A DNA stretch of 64,000 nt from a bacterium 210917-DFI.7.65 (GCA_020555865.1 JAJCJJ010000003.1:124001-188000); one strand, 5' to 3'; positions 30,881-40,819 are shown, counted from the first letter of the stretch. Notes: generated by a model not told the origin, from the letters alone. Made by a program: numbers and translations.

Positions 30881-33010
30881 TCAGCGCAGCAGCTCGTTTT
30901 CGCCGATGATGGTGGTAGCAATTTCGTCCTTGCTGAAATAGGCGTTCAGGATCCCCACAGCGGTTTCAGCCAGAGCTGCGCCGCTGCCGCCCTTTTCGAT
31001 CACCAGGGCAACGGCAATCTCCGGATCGTCATAAGGAGCAAAGGCGACAAACACACCGTTATTTTCTTTTTTTCCGCCCAGCTGGGCTGTACCGGTTTTG
31101 GCGCCGGCAGTGACGACGCAGTCTTTGAAATAAGAATAGACTTGCCCGCCGGGCTGGGTATAACCCAGCATGCCTTTGAGTACGGCTTCCAGATTTTTGG
31201 AATCGATGTCAATGGTTTCCACAGGTTCCATTTCAGAAGAAGAATAGACCAGCTCGGAATTGTCGTAGCTGCGGACGGATTTGAGCAGGTGGGGGGTGTA
31301 ACGTTCTCCGCCGCCGGCCAGGGTAGCGACATAGTTGGCCAGCTGCAGCGGTGTATAAAGCTGGTTGGACTGCCCGAACGCTGCCCAGGGGGCCTGGTTC
31401 TGCCCCTCCGGGTTTTCCGGCAGCGTGCCGGCATAATCGCCGATTTCGATGCCGGTTTTTTCGCCCAGGCCAAAAGCGGTCAGGTATTCCCGCAGCTTCT
31501 CCATGCCCAGGCGGTAGCCCATTTCGCCGATGAAGTAGTTACAGGAATTGGTGATGGCCTGTGTGATGTTCTGTAAACCGTGTCCTGTGCGTTTCCAGCA
31601 GTAAAAATAGCTTTTGCTGTCGCCGGGATACGTCCATTTACCGGTATCCCGGATTTTCTCGGTGGTGGTGGTAACGCCCTCTTCCAGCGCAGCAATAGCG
31701 GTCAGGGGCTTGAGCGTGGAGCCGGGAGGATAGAGTCCCATGGTGGCCCGGTTCAGCAGCGGAGAGGAGGGATCCTGGCTCAGCTCCGTATAGTCCTGGC
31801 GGAAGGTAGACAGGTCATAGGTGGGGTAGGAAGCCATGGCTAAAATTTCGCCGGTACCGATCTGCTCGACCACGGCGGCGGCGCCGCGGGCAATGCCATC
31901 TTCCGCGGTCATGCGATCTACACGTTCGGCCAGCAGGGCCTCCACCTGTTCCTGAAATTCCAGGTCGATGGTCAGCTCCACCGTATCGCCGGGTTCCGGC
32001 TCCACGGTGTACAGTTCGCTGGTGACTTTGCCGGAATCATTGGTGTTGGAAATGCGCACGCCGTTGGTGCCGTGGAGATATTCCTCAAAAGCAGCTTCCA
32101 CGCCGGCGGCGCCCACGGTGGCGTTGAGGGAATAGCCCTTGTCCTTCAGTTCGTCATATTGCTCTTTGCTGATGGCGCTGACATAGCCCAGCAGATGGGC
32201 CGCTGCGGTGGTTTCATATTGGCGGGCGGAGGACAGGCCGATATCAGCGCCCAGATAATCCCCGTTTTTGATCAGGGTAATCAGATTAATGTCCACGTTT
32301 TCAGCCAGGATATAGGCTGAAGTGGCGTATTCCCTGCGCAGTGCCAGTTCCCAGCGCACCGCGGCGATCTTGCGAGCGTCGGCGTCGGAAACCGTTTCAT
32401 CGATGTCAAAGCTGCGACGCATGGCCTCCAGCAGCTGCGGAGCGGTCAGGTTGGCAGGGTCCAGAGCAGGATCCTCCAGAAATGGGTCGGCTTCCACCGT
32501 CTTTTTGGGATTGTCCGCGGCTGCGGCCAGTTCATTGCGGTGTTTTTCGATTTCCTTTTCCAGCCAGGGCTGCAGGGTCTTTTCGAGATACCGCTTGAAG
32601 TTGGATTCCGCGGTGCTGCTGCGGTAGGGCGTGTAGGTGAAAGGTGCGTCGGCGCTCAGGGGGACGTTATCGGTGTAAGCTACGTTGTTTTCAATGCACA
32701 GATTCACCAGGCGCAGAATCGCCTCATTGGTGTCGGCGTCGTCGGGCAGGAGGGAGGCGTCAAAAGTCAGCGTATACGTCTGCTGATTGCCTACGATCAG
32801 ATTGCCGTTGCGGTCGGTAATGTTGCCGCGGGCGGCCTCCACGGTAGTGGTGCGCACGATCTGGGACACAGACTGGCTGCGGTATTCTGCACCGTGGACA
32901 ATCTGGAGATTGAACATTACGGTAAAATAGCAGGCGAGCACGGCGAAGATGAGCAGTACCAATACCACAATACGGTGTTTGGGCAGTTTTTGCGATTCGG
33001 GACGATCCAT
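30881..33010 (-). CDS. mrdA: penicillin-binding protein 2 (MrdA-like transpeptidase)
   Basis: 709 aa. One N-terminal membrane anchor (IVVLVLLIFAVLACYFTVMF), dimerisation domain (VEAARGNITDRNGNLIVGN), then the transpeptidase domain: SxxK in PPGSTLKPLT (Ser431, Lys434), SxN as SCN, KTG in AGAKTGTAQLG. Cross-links peptidoglycan in the elongation machinery with RodA, MreC and MreD. An insert of about 100 residues in the pedestal region (KEIEKHRNELAAAADNPKK and following) is long. ATG at 33010 with AAAGGAG. Follows mreD by 10 bases; rodA is not nearby. Confidence 0.93.
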   Translation of the reverse strand: MDRPESQKLPKHRIVVLVLLIFAVLACYFTVMFNLQIVHGAEYRSQSVSQIVRTTTVEAARGNITDRNGNLIVGNQQTYTLTFDASLLPDDADTNEAILRLVNLCIENNVAYTDNVPLSADAPFTYTPYRSSTAESNFKRYLEKTLQPWLEKEIEKHRNELAAAADNPKKTVEADPFLEDPALDPANLTAPQLLEAMRRSFDIDETVSDADARKIAAVRWELALRREYATSAYILAENVDINLITLIKNGDYLGADIGLSSARQYETTAAAHLLGYVSAISKEQYDELKDKGYSLNATVGAAGVEAAFEEYLHGTNGVRISNTNDSGKVTSELYTVEPEPGDTVELTIDLEFQEQVEALLAERVDRMTAEDGIARGAAAVVEQIGTGEILAMASYPTYDLSTFRQDYTELSQDPSSPLLNRATMGLYPPGSTLKPLTAIAALEEGVTTTTEKIRDTGKWTYPGDSKSYFYCWKRTGHGLQNITQAITNSCNYFIGEMGYRLGMEKLREYLTAFGLGEKTGIEIGDYAGTLPENPEGQNQAPWAAFGQSNQLYTPLQLANYVATLAGGGERYTPHLLKSVRSYDNSELVYSSSEMEPVETIDIDSKNLEAVLKGMLGYTQPGGQVYSYFKDCVVTAGAKTGTAQLGGKKENNGVFVAFAPYDDPEIAVALVIEKGGSGAALAETAVGILNAYFSKDEIATTIIGENELLR

Positions 33011-33020
33011 GGTTCTCCTT

Positions 33021-33536
33021 TCATTCGAAGCGGAAGCGCTTGTGCAGGGCGTTGTAGAGGAAAAAAATCGGAATGACGAATACAATGGAAACGGCGATCT
33101 CCCGCCCGGCCAGAGGAAGGGCGGCGGAGAGCGCCGCACCGTGCAGGGCTGTCAGATACAGGATCTGAATCAGGTCGATCACCGCAAAGGCAATCAGGGC
33201 GTAAACAATGCTGCCGAACACATTGCGCATGACCCAGTATTTGGCAATAATGGCGACAAGCAGAGCGATGCAGAAAAAGGAGAAAGTGTATACTCCGGAA
33301 AAAACGCCGTGGCCGGAGAGGTCGCACAAAATGCCAGCGGCGGTGCCAAACAGGGTGCCCTCGGTCGGCCCTTCCAGGGCAGCCACCACGGCCACCAGCA
33401 TAGGCGCTAAAAAGGGCGAAGCCCCCATGGGGGAAAGGACAATGGGATCCAGAAAGAGCTGCTGGGCAGCAAAGAGCAGCACCATAACCAGGGCATAGAT
33501 CCCCCACTTAGTCAGCAGTTTTTTTTTGGTCAGCAT
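33021..33536 (-). CDS. mreD: rod shape-determining protein MreD
   Basis: 171 aa, five or six transmembrane helices and almost no soluble domain. Typical MreD features are the charged N-terminus (MLTKKKLLTKWGIYALVMVL), the conserved ALEGPTEGTLFGTAAGILCD stretch and the late FVIPIFFLYNALHKRF. Links MreC and MreB to the elongasome. It lies between mreC and mrdA with short gaps, on one transcript with maf upstream. mreB is outside the window. Confidence 0.92.
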   Translation of the reverse strand: MLTKKKLLTKWGIYALVMVLLFAAQQLFLDPIVLSPMGASPFLAPMLVAVVAALEGPTEGTLFGTAAGILCDLSGHGVFSGVYTFSFFCIALLVAIIAKYWVMRNVFGSIVYALIAFAVIDLIQILYLTALHGAALSAALPLAGREIAVSIVFVIPIFFLYNALHKRFRFE

Positions 33537-33553
33537 GGCGTTCCCTCCGCTCC

Positions 33554-34396
33554 TCAGTCCACAATGGTGAAGTCGGTGATGACGAACACCTCGGTCAGCT
33601 CGTCGAAGTCCACCGCCGGGCGCAGCAGGGCATAGTCCATGGCGCCGGAGTCGTCGGTGATCACTTCCTCCACTTCACCGATGACCAGGTTGGAGGGATA
33701 GTAGCCGCCCAGACCTGAGGTGACGACCAGATCGCCGTTGAGCAGCGCTTCTTCTGAGGAAATGTAGTTCAGCTGCAGCAGGCTGTCCGCCATCAAATTG
33801 AAGCTGCCCGATGCGATGGCTGCTTCGCCGGAGCGGAACACAATGGCGCCCATTTCAAAGTCGGTGTCGATGGTGGTGAGTACAGTGGCCCAGTTGGTGC
33901 CCACCTGATCGACGACGCCCACCAGATAGCCCTGGGCGTCAATCACGCAATCCTTGGGAGAAATCCCCATGGAAGATCCCTTATTCAGCGTCAGAGTGCG
34001 GGTCCAGTTGCTGCTGGTATGGTCCACCACCATAGCGGATTCATACTGGAATTCCCGCTGCTGGGGCCGCAGGTTCAGCAGGGAACGCAGCCGTTCGTTT
34101 TCGGCGCTGTCGGCCTGGGCCTGGCGGTTTTCCTCGGCAAGCCTGGCGTTTTCCTCCTTCAGGCGCGCTACTTCTTCTTTCAGTGCGTCGTAGTCCTCAG
34201 AAAAACGGATGCGGTCGTCCACCCAGTTGGTCACGGCGCTGATGCCGGAGCGAAACGGGGCAGTGACCACGCCCAGGGCGTTTTGAATCGGCGTTGCCAC
34301 GCCGGTGCCGAATGCGGACAGCGCCGCCATGGTCACTGTGACGATAACGGCTACCAGCAGAATCCAGATACCGTGCTTTGCGAAAAATTCTTTCAT
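33554..34396 (-). CDS. mreC: rod shape-determining protein MreC
   Basis: 280 aa. N-terminal transmembrane helix (HGIWILLVAVIVTVTMAALS), a coiled coil (about 80-115: YDALKEEVARLKEENARLAE) and the twin beta-barrel extracellular domain starting at VVDHTSSNWTRTLTLNKGSS and containing VISSGLGG-like VVTSGLGGYYPSNLVIGEVE. Scaffold of the cell-elongation complex. ATG at 34396 with a GAGGTACG ribosome site. The long in-frame upstream extension is shadow sequence from maf. Confidence 0.93.
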   Translation of the reverse strand: MKEFFAKHGIWILLVAVIVTVTMAALSAFGTGVATPIQNALGVVTAPFRSGISAVTNWVDDRIRFSEDYDALKEEVARLKEENARLAEENRQAQADSAENERLRSLLNLRPQQREFQYESAMVVDHTSSNWTRTLTLNKGSSMGISPKDCVIDAQGYLVGVVDQVGTNWATVLTTIDTDFEMGAIVFRSGEAAIASGSFNLMADSLLQLNYISSEEALLNGDLVVTSGLGGYYPSNLVIGEVEEVITDDSGAMDYALLRPAVDFDELTEVFVITDFTIVD

Positions 34397-34464
34397 AGAG
34401 CGTACCTCTCGTTTGGAGTGGGAAATGAAGCGGGAGATGGGGCGCGGTCGGAGAGACCTGCGCC

Positions 34465-35037
34465 TTACAGGACGGGAACGTGGAATTTCCGGAGCATACA
34501 AGACAGGTGGCGGATGGGGAGGCCCATCACATTGAAAAAGTCGCCCTCGATGCCCTCGATCAGCAGTGCGCCGTAGCCTTGGGCGCCGTATGCACCGGCC
34601 TTGTCCATGGGTTCGCCGGTGCGGATGTATGCACGGATCGTGTCCTCATCCAGCGGGGCAAAACGTACCCGGGTGCTTTCGGCTTCGGTCAGCATGCGGT
34701 TGCCCTGCATCACGGTCACGCCGGTGCACACAGTGTGCTCCCGGCCGGAGAGGGAGGAGAGCATTTCAAAAGCCTCTTCCTCACTTTGGGGCTTGCCCAG
34801 CTTCCGATTGTCCAGAAACACCATGGTGTCGGCGGTGATGACGACGTCCTCCGGAGCCACCATAGTGGCCGCCGCGGCTGCTTTTTCCCTGGAAATATGG
34901 TTTACGATTCCCACAGGAGACAAATCGTCGGGATACCACTCGTCGGTGTCGATGCTGATGACGGTGTGTGCTAGACCGAGCCGGTCCAGCAGCTCCCGCC
35001 GACGAGGGGATTTGGAGGCTAAAATCAGTTTGTTCAT
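34465..35037 (-). CDS. maf: Maf family nucleotide pyrophosphatase (septum formation inhibitor)
   Basis: 190 aa. Begins LILASKSPRRRELLDRLGL, the Maf phosphate-binding motif (S-x-R-R). Also shows SREKAAAAA, VITADTMVFLDNRKLGKP with the catalytic Asp in ADT, and GAYGAQGYGALLIEGIEGDF. Hydrolyses dTTP/UTP or modified nucleotides and affects septation when overproduced. ATG at 35037 with AAAGGAG. The adjacent mreC-mreD-mrdA genes make the usual Firmicutes maf-mre cluster. Confidence 0.95.
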   Translation of the reverse strand: MNKLILASKSPRRRELLDRLGLAHTVISIDTDEWYPDDLSPVGIVNHISREKAAAAATMVAPEDVVITADTMVFLDNRKLGKPQSEEEAFEMLSSLSGREHTVCTGVTVMQGNRMLTEAESTRVRFAPLDEDTIRAYIRTGEPMDKAGAYGAQGYGALLIEGIEGDFFNVMGLPIRHLSCMLRKFHVPVL

Positions 35038-35161
35038 GGGGGAAAGCTCCTTTGATGCCCCTGACGGGGCGGATTGTGTTTTGCTGCGTTTTATGGAGAT
35101 CCCTCTTGGCAGAGGGAAGAGGACAGGCTGCGCCGGAGTATGGCAATCGGTCCGCACAGGC

Positions 35162-37243
35162 TCACTCCACGCTCCGGTAAAACAGACCCCGCGTAAATTC
35201 TTTCGGCTTCCAGCCTTCTTCTGCGCCGCTGTAACGGCGCAGCACGCGCAGGCATTCCTCCGCCGGCTCCGTGGTAAAACGCAGCCGGGCGAAAGCCAGT
35301 CCCAGGCGTTTCCAGTCGTTTTTGTCGGCCAGAAACAGGGTTTTGCAGTTTTCGATTTCGCTGCGGCAGCCGAAGGCGGGCAGCACGGGGAAGGCGGCGC
35401 CGGTGCGGTCGGTCAGAAGCGCTGGTGCTTCGGCGCAGCGGCAGGCGCCGCGCCGGGGCTTATTCAGGCAGTGCTCGGTCAGCATCAGCGGCAGGCGGCC
35501 GTACACCACGGCTTCCGTGGGCAGAGCCTTGTCCAGATCCCGAATCTGCTCGGCGCGCAGCTCAAAGGAAACGGCGGCGGAGCGAAGACCTGCCCGCTGC
35601 AAAAACCGCAGGGTTTCGGAATTGGTCACATTGAGACCCCAATCGCCCCGCATGGGAAGTCCAGCCTCCCGGCATAAGGGCAGGTGCCCCAGATTGGACA
35701 CTGCCGCCCCGGCGGCGCCCCGTTCTGCGGCGGCTTGCAGCAGGCGCAGCAGCCGGGGCCGGTCTGCGTCTGTGTAAATGCGGGGCAATACGGCCCAGAG
35801 TGTGCCCGCGGGGATGGCCAGAGGCGGCAAAGCCGGGATTTCCTCCGCCGGCACATACAGCAGGGCGGGGGAAAGAGCCAGCAGTTCCGCACTGACCTGC
35901 CCGGCCCGGGCGACGGATACGCTCAGCCGGGGCGATGCTTCCCCGGCGTGTTCTTTGCGGGGAAGGGCATAGGCCCCGGTGCGCCGCGGCGGCGGGGCGC
36001 ACCGGACTTCTTCCAGAGCGGCCAGCGCATCCCGACGCAGGGCGTTGACCGCGGAAGCAGGCAAGGAAAGGCCTCCGTCCAATTCTACCGCAATTTCTGC
36101 AGCTTCAAACGCAGTACCGCCCGTTTTTCCCAAACGTGCGCGCAGATCCTCTGGGGTCAGAGGTTTGCTGCGGGCTTCTTCGGGGACCGGACCGGTGGAT
36201 TCTGCCGAGCGGCCTGCCCCATCCCGGACGGTCAAACGGCACGGAACGCCCCGGCGCACACAAAGCGCCATGGATACCGGGATGCTCCGGTGTTCGCAGC
36301 GCTCGTATTCTGTGCGGACGTGCGCGAACAGCTCTTTTGGCTCCGGCGTTTTTTCTCCGCGTACACCGAACATGGAAGCGTCGGGTTTGCCTTTGAAGTA
36401 GCCATCGGTAAAGCCGCTGCGGGAAAAGGCTGCCTCCAAGTCCCGGCGCTCCGCGGCTGTGGGACGGCGGTTTTCGCGCAGCAGCGCGGCATAGATGGTC
36501 GTGACCACGGCCACATATTCCGGCCGTTTCATGCGCCCTTCCAGCTTCAGGCAGGAGATGCCCATAGCGGTCAGCTCCGGAATATGATCGGCCAGGCTCA
36601 TGTCCTTCAGGCTCAGGGGATAACGGTTATCCTGTCCTTCCAGCGTGTAGGGCAGGCGGCAGGGCTGGGCGCAGGTGCCCCGGTTGCCGCTGCGCCCGCC
36701 GATCAGGGCGCTCATGGCGCACTGGCCACTGTAGCACATGCAGTGGGCGCCATGGACAAATACTTCGGTTTCAATGCCTTCCAGGGCGCATACGGCGGCG
36801 ATCTGTTCTTTGGCCATTTCACGGGCCAGCACCACGCGCTGCAGGCCCATTTCCCGGGCCTGCAGCGCGCCGTCTGTGTTGTGCACAGTCATCTGGGTGC
36901 TGGCGTGGAGCGGCAGATCCGGCGCAGCGGCGCGCACAGCCTGCAGCACGCCCAGATCCTGTACCAGTATGGCGTCCACACCGATTGCGCTGGCCAACAC
37001 GGCCGTTTGGGCTGCAGCGGACAGCTCCCGGTCAAACAACAGGGTGTTTAGCGTCAGGTAGACTTTCACGCCCCGCCCATGGCAGTAGCGCACGGCGGCG
37101 CGGAATTCCGCTTCGGTAAAATTTTTGGCGTTGCGGCGGGCATTGAACGCGCCAAAGCCCAGATAAACGGCGTCGGCTCCGCACTGCACAGCGGCGCGCA
37201 GCGCCTCCGGTCCCCCGGCGGGGGCGAGCAGTTCTGGACGCAT
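35162..37243 (-). CDS. U32 family peptidase / RlhA-like RNA hydroxylation protein with DUF3656
   Basis: 693 aa. The N-terminal half is a U32 domain: ELLAPAGGPEALRAAVQCGA, YLGFGAFNARRNAKNFT, and the family signature VFVHGAHCMCYSGQCAMSAL with GNRGTCAQPCRLPY, where the cysteines likely hold an iron-sulfur cluster. The C-terminal part matches the extension seen in RlhA (YdcP), which hydroxylates C2501 of 23S rRNA in E. coli. The ATG at 37243 shares one base with the zapA stop (TGATG), so translation is coupled. A hydroxylation role is inferred from family knowledge. Confidence 0.87.
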   Translation of the reverse strand: MRPELLAPAGGPEALRAAVQCGADAVYLGFGAFNARRNAKNFTEAEFRAAVRYCHGRGVKVYLTLNTLLFDRELSAAAQTAVLASAIGVDAILVQDLGVLQAVRAAAPDLPLHASTQMTVHNTDGALQAREMGLQRVVLAREMAKEQIAAVCALEGIETEVFVHGAHCMCYSGQCAMSALIGGRSGNRGTCAQPCRLPYTLEGQDNRYPLSLKDMSLADHIPELTAMGISCLKLEGRMKRPEYVAVVTTIYAALLRENRRPTAAERRDLEAAFSRSGFTDGYFKGKPDASMFGVRGEKTPEPKELFAHVRTEYERCEHRSIPVSMALCVRRGVPCRLTVRDGAGRSAESTGPVPEEARSKPLTPEDLRARLGKTGGTAFEAAEIAVELDGGLSLPASAVNALRRDALAALEEVRCAPPPRRTGAYALPRKEHAGEASPRLSVSVARAGQVSAELLALSPALLYVPAEEIPALPPLAIPAGTLWAVLPRIYTDADRPRLLRLLQAAAERGAAGAAVSNLGHLPLCREAGLPMRGDWGLNVTNSETLRFLQRAGLRSAAVSFELRAEQIRDLDKALPTEAVVYGRLPLMLTEHCLNKPRRGACRCAEAPALLTDRTGAAFPVLPAFGCRSEIENCKTLFLADKNDWKRLGLAFARLRFTTEPAEECLRVLRRYSGAEEGWKPKEFTRGLFYRSVE

Positions 37244-37557
37244 CAACGCTGATTCTGCAGTTTGAAGATCTCGCGCTTCAGTTCGGAGATCTCATTTTTG
37301 CTTTTGGATGCTTCGTCCAGATACTCTTTCAGCTGGGCACGCAGATTTTCAGCGATCTCTTGGCTTTTGAACAGCTCGTCGGCAATATTGGCGGCGGTGA
37401 GTACTGCGGCGTCAGTATGCCCGGCCTTGGTGGAAGAGAGAATTTCGGTCATCTTCTGGTCCACATACGCGGCCACTTTTTCCACATATGCGCCGTCCTC
37501 CTCGGCCACGAAGGTGTATTCATTTCCGCAGATCGTTACGGTAACACGGTGATCCAT
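37243..37557 (-). CDS. zapA: cell division protein ZapA
   Basis: 104 aa. N-terminal ZapA globular domain (RVTVTICGNEYTFVAEEDGA, YVEKVAAYVDQKMTEIL, DAAVLTAANIADELFK), then a coiled-coil tail (ENLRAQLKEYLDEASKSKNE to the end). Bundles FtsZ at midcell. ATG at 37557 with TAGGAG. First gene of the zapA-U32 operon, a frequent Firmicutes pairing. Confidence 0.92.
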   Translation of the reverse strand: MDHRVTVTICGNEYTFVAEEDGAYVEKVAAYVDQKMTEILSSTKAGHTDAAVLTAANIADELFKSQEIAENLRAQLKEYLDEASKSKNEISELKREIFKLQNQR

Positions 37558-37740
37558 ACGAACAGCTCCTATCTCTTGGGGAATCTCTCCCGCGCAAACC
37601 GCGCGGGTATCCCTGTCTATTCCAATACAAACTACAGTATAACACAAACAGAGGGTGTGGGAAAGCAAAAATTGTGAACTTTTTATCTCAGGCCGTCCGC
37701 AAGTCCGGAAAAATGGACAGGCTGCTGTTCCGTTGTTTTT

Positions 37741-38057
37741 CCGCTTTTTTCCAGCCCCTGTCTACCATGTCTACCGGATGTCTACCCAAATGGGAAAGGA
37801 AAACAGCTGGGGGACAAGAGATAGAAGAAAGGCAACGACAGCATCTGCTGGCGAAATGTCTACCAAATTGAACATCCATACGTTTTGCAATCCCCGGAAA
37901 GGCCGCTGTGGCGCGGCTTTCCGGGGATTTTGCTTTGCGGTCAAAGAGGTGCTATGCGGTATTTATAAGTCGGTGTTTTGGAGGAAAAACGGGTTATTTG
38001 TGCCGAATTGGATCACTTTTTGGAGCAGAACGATCAAAAAAGGAGGACTACCGAACC
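37741..38057 (+). promoter_or_regulatory. long conserved leader of S-layer gene 1 with TGTCTACC repeats and attenuator-like hairpin
   Basis: The leader is nearly duplicated before the second S-layer gene (63447-63752). From the first TGTCTACC to the ATG both are exactly 299 bases. TGTCTACC occurs at 37759, 37768, 37779 and 37857, the same arrangement as in the other leader. At 37889-37935 an intrinsic terminator has arms AATCCCCGGAAAG and CTTTCCGGGGATT with an inner CCGC/GCGG, then TTTTGCTTT, 130 bases before the ribosome site AGGAGG. No gene on this strand lies upstream, so the hairpin reads as an attenuator or a barrier upstream of a second promoter (candidate TTGCGG...TATTTA around 37935-37965). 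Confidence 0.7.
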
Positions 38058-40787
38058 ATGAAGAATCTGAAAAAGGTTCTGTCCCTGGTGCTGGCGCTGG
38101 CCATGGCATTGAGCCTGATGACCGCCGCCTTCGCCGCGGACGCGAGTGACTACAAGGATTATTCTAAAGTCACTTACAAAGAGGCGGTCGATGTTATGAC
38201 TGCCGCCGGCATTTTCAATGGCGGCGACGGCAATAACTTCAACCCCGACGCAACCCTGAATCGTGAACAGGCTGCGAAGATCATCACCTATATGCTGGTG
38301 GGCCAGGAGAAGGCCGACAAGCTGACCACCACTGTGGCGCCTTACGCTGACGTGGCAGCTACCCGCTGGAGCGCAGGCTCCATTGCCTACTGCACCAACG
38401 AGGGCATCATTGCCGGCGACGGCAACGGCCGTTTCAACCCCACAGCGGGTGTGACGGGTCTGCAGTTTGCCAAGATGCTGCTGGTGGCTCTGGGCTATGA
38501 CGCCAAGATCGAGAACCTGGTGGGCAACAGCTGGGCCATCAACACGGCTTCCCTGGCCCTGGGCGACGCGGATCTGGACAACGGCATGGAAGAAATCGCT
38601 CTGTCCGCCGCTCTGACCCGCGAGCAGGCCGCTCAGATGGCGTTCAACGCATTCAAGGCTGATCTGGTGAAGTACGCCAACAAAGGAACCAATATCACTT
38701 TGAGCGATGGCAGCACTGTTGTGATCGGCGCTACCCCGGCTGCTACTTATGCAAATGACAGCAAAGTTGAAAACAATTTGAATGACAGTGCCAATTTGGC
38801 TCAGTTTGCTGAAAAGTACTGCGAGAAGCTGAGCCTGTCTCACCCCACGGACGCCTTTGAGCGCCCCACCAACGAGTGGACCTATGACAAGGTGAAGGTT
38901 GGCTCCTATGCTGATGAGGCGGACCTGACCTATACCAAGGAAGTTAAGCTGGGCGACATCTACAAGGATCTGGGCCTGAGCAAAACCATTGCTAAAGAGA
39001 ATGTGGAATTTGTTGTGGACGGCGCCACTGCCGAGGCTGGCACTGTGAATGGTGCTGCTACCGCGCTGAACACGTTGGGCCTGTCTAAGGGCGATTCCAA
39101 CAAGATCGGCGGTAACGGCGTTCTGGTCGAGGTTTATTACGACAAGGATGCTGATGTTACGGCTGCGCAGATTGCTGTGAAGATCACCATCGTGCATGTG
39201 TACGGCGGTGAAGTTTCTTCTGTCCGTGCGGCAACCTCCACTAAGGATGCCAATATCACTGTGACGCCCCAGAACGCGGGCCGCGGCGGCAATTATGAGA
39301 CCGACGAATTTGCTGTGGATGATGTGGTACTGTACACCTACTCCAGCAAGAGCGGCGATGTCGGCGTGCAGAGCGTTGTGACGGCTGAGCAGGTCACCGG
39401 AACTCTGACCGGCTACACCGGCGGCGAGTCCGTCACCGTGGACGGCAAGACCTATGAGTTCAATGCCGCTGCTTCCATCAGCAACGATACCCTGCAGGGC
39501 GCTGTGAAGAACGAAGTGACCCTGACCCTGGATACCTACGGCTATGTGGTCGATGTGGATACCGAGGCTGCTTCCACCAACTATGCTGTGGTGCTGAAGT
39601 ATAAGAATGCTGACAGGAGCGGCTTTGAGGATGCCAAGGCGGAACTGCTGTTCACCGATGGCACCGTGGAGACTGTTACCCTGACAGGTGATGTGGACAA
39701 GAAGGGTGTTGTTGGTACTGATGTTGAAAAGGGTGCAATCGTGTCCTATACCATCAACAACAAAGAACAGTATAAGCTGACGGTTCTGGAGAATCCCACT
39801 GACAGCATCAATGGCCAGTTGACTACTAAGGGCAGCTCCACGATCAATGTTGCAGGCCAGACGGTTGCCAACGGCAAGACCATCTTCCTGGTGGCGACTA
39901 AGAACGGCGACGATACGGATTATACGGCTTACACTGGTATTGCTAATGTGCCGACCATCAAGACGAGCGCTGTCGTGACGAAGGGTGTCAGCGCGTATTT
40001 GAAGAGCGGCAGTGCTGCGACTGTGGTTTACATTGATGCTACAGCCAACAGCACCATTGAATCTTCTACCAAGAATGTGATCTTCGTTCTGGGCGACAGC
40101 ACTGTGGGTTCCTCTTATGATTCTGTCAAGGGTACCTACTGGAAGTACGACGCCATTGTGAACGGCGAGATCACTACTATTGAGTCCGCTAACCAGATTA
40201 CTACGTTTGGTATGTATACCACTATCGCTGAAGATAAGAATGGCGTTGTGACCCTGAGCGGCAACGACGGTGTGACAGGCAACAGCCCTGCTGTGTATGG
40301 CACCGACCGCGAGGCCAACGGCGCCATCGGCCTGGGCAACAGCTATTATAGCTACGCCAAGGATTGCCAGGTGTTCTACATCGACGAGGATGACAACATC
40401 TCCACCTCCAGCATCGGCGGCATCTCCAAGGATACTTCCGACCAGGTCTGGTTCAAGACCACCGATGGCGATGTGACTACCATCGTGATCAAGCAGGTGG
40501 TGAGTGGCACCAGCCAGATTACTGCGGCAACCGCCACCTCTTCCAATGCAAGCCTGACACTTGGCACTCCGGTAGTGAATAATGGTGTTGATCCCAAGAC
40601 GATTACCGTTTCGGTTTCTACTGGTACGCCTGTTGCCGGTGACACGATTACTGTATCTCCCACCCTGCCCGCAGGTGCAACTGCTTCCAATGTGACGCTG
40701 ACCTACAACGCCAGCTGGAGCACTGCTACTCTGCAGGTAACGGCCGAGAACGGCACTACGACCACTTATAACGTATCTGTGGCGTAA
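38058..40787 (+). CDS. S-layer-homology surface protein (S-layer protein 1)
   Basis: 909 aa. Signal peptide of about 26 residues ending LMTAAFA|AD, then SLH repeats that anchor to pyruvylated cell-wall polymer: YKEAVDVMTAAGIFNGGDGN, YADVAATRWSAGSIAYCTNE, LTREQAAQMAFNAF. The rest is beta-rich, acidic, low in Cys and rich in Thr/Val/Gly, ending in an Ig-like NGVDPKTITVSVSTGTPVAG segment. Expected to be an abundant exported protein; codon use is strongly biased. ATG at 38058 with AGGAGG. A very long antisense frame over the whole gene is a shadow of this bias. A second family member with the same leader begins at 63753. Confidence 0.93.
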   Translation: MKNLKKVLSLVLALAMALSLMTAAFAADASDYKDYSKVTYKEAVDVMTAAGIFNGGDGNNFNPDATLNREQAAKIITYMLVGQEKADKLTTTVAPYADVAATRWSAGSIAYCTNEGIIAGDGNGRFNPTAGVTGLQFAKMLLVALGYDAKIENLVGNSWAINTASLALGDADLDNGMEEIALSAALTREQAAQMAFNAFKADLVKYANKGTNITLSDGSTVVIGATPAATYANDSKVENNLNDSANLAQFAEKYCEKLSLSHPTDAFERPTNEWTYDKVKVGSYADEADLTYTKEVKLGDIYKDLGLSKTIAKENVEFVVDGATAEAGTVNGAATALNTLGLSKGDSNKIGGNGVLVEVYYDKDADVTAAQIAVKITIVHVYGGEVSSVRAATSTKDANITVTPQNAGRGGNYETDEFAVDDVVLYTYSSKSGDVGVQSVVTAEQVTGTLTGYTGGESVTVDGKTYEFNAAASISNDTLQGAVKNEVTLTLDTYGYVVDVDTEAASTNYAVVLKYKNADRSGFEDAKAELLFTDGTVETVTLTGDVDKKGVVGTDVEKGAIVSYTINNKEQYKLTVLENPTDSINGQLTTKGSSTINVAGQTVANGKTIFLVATKNGDDTDYTAYTGIANVPTIKTSAVVTKGVSAYLKSGSAATVVYIDATANSTIESSTKNVIFVLGDSTVGSSYDSVKGTYWKYDAIVNGEITTIESANQITTFGMYTTIAEDKNGVVTLSGNDGVTGNSPAVYGTDREANGAIGLGNSYYSYAKDCQVFYIDEDDNISTSSIGGISKDTSDQVWFKTTDGDVTTIVIKQVVSGTSQITAATATSSNASLTLGTPVVNNGVDPKTITVSVSTGTPVAGDTITVSPTLPAGATASNVTLTYNASWSTATLQVTAENGTTTTYNVSVA

Positions 40788-40819
40788 CCCTACAAAAGCG
40801 TCCTGCTTTTTATAACGAA

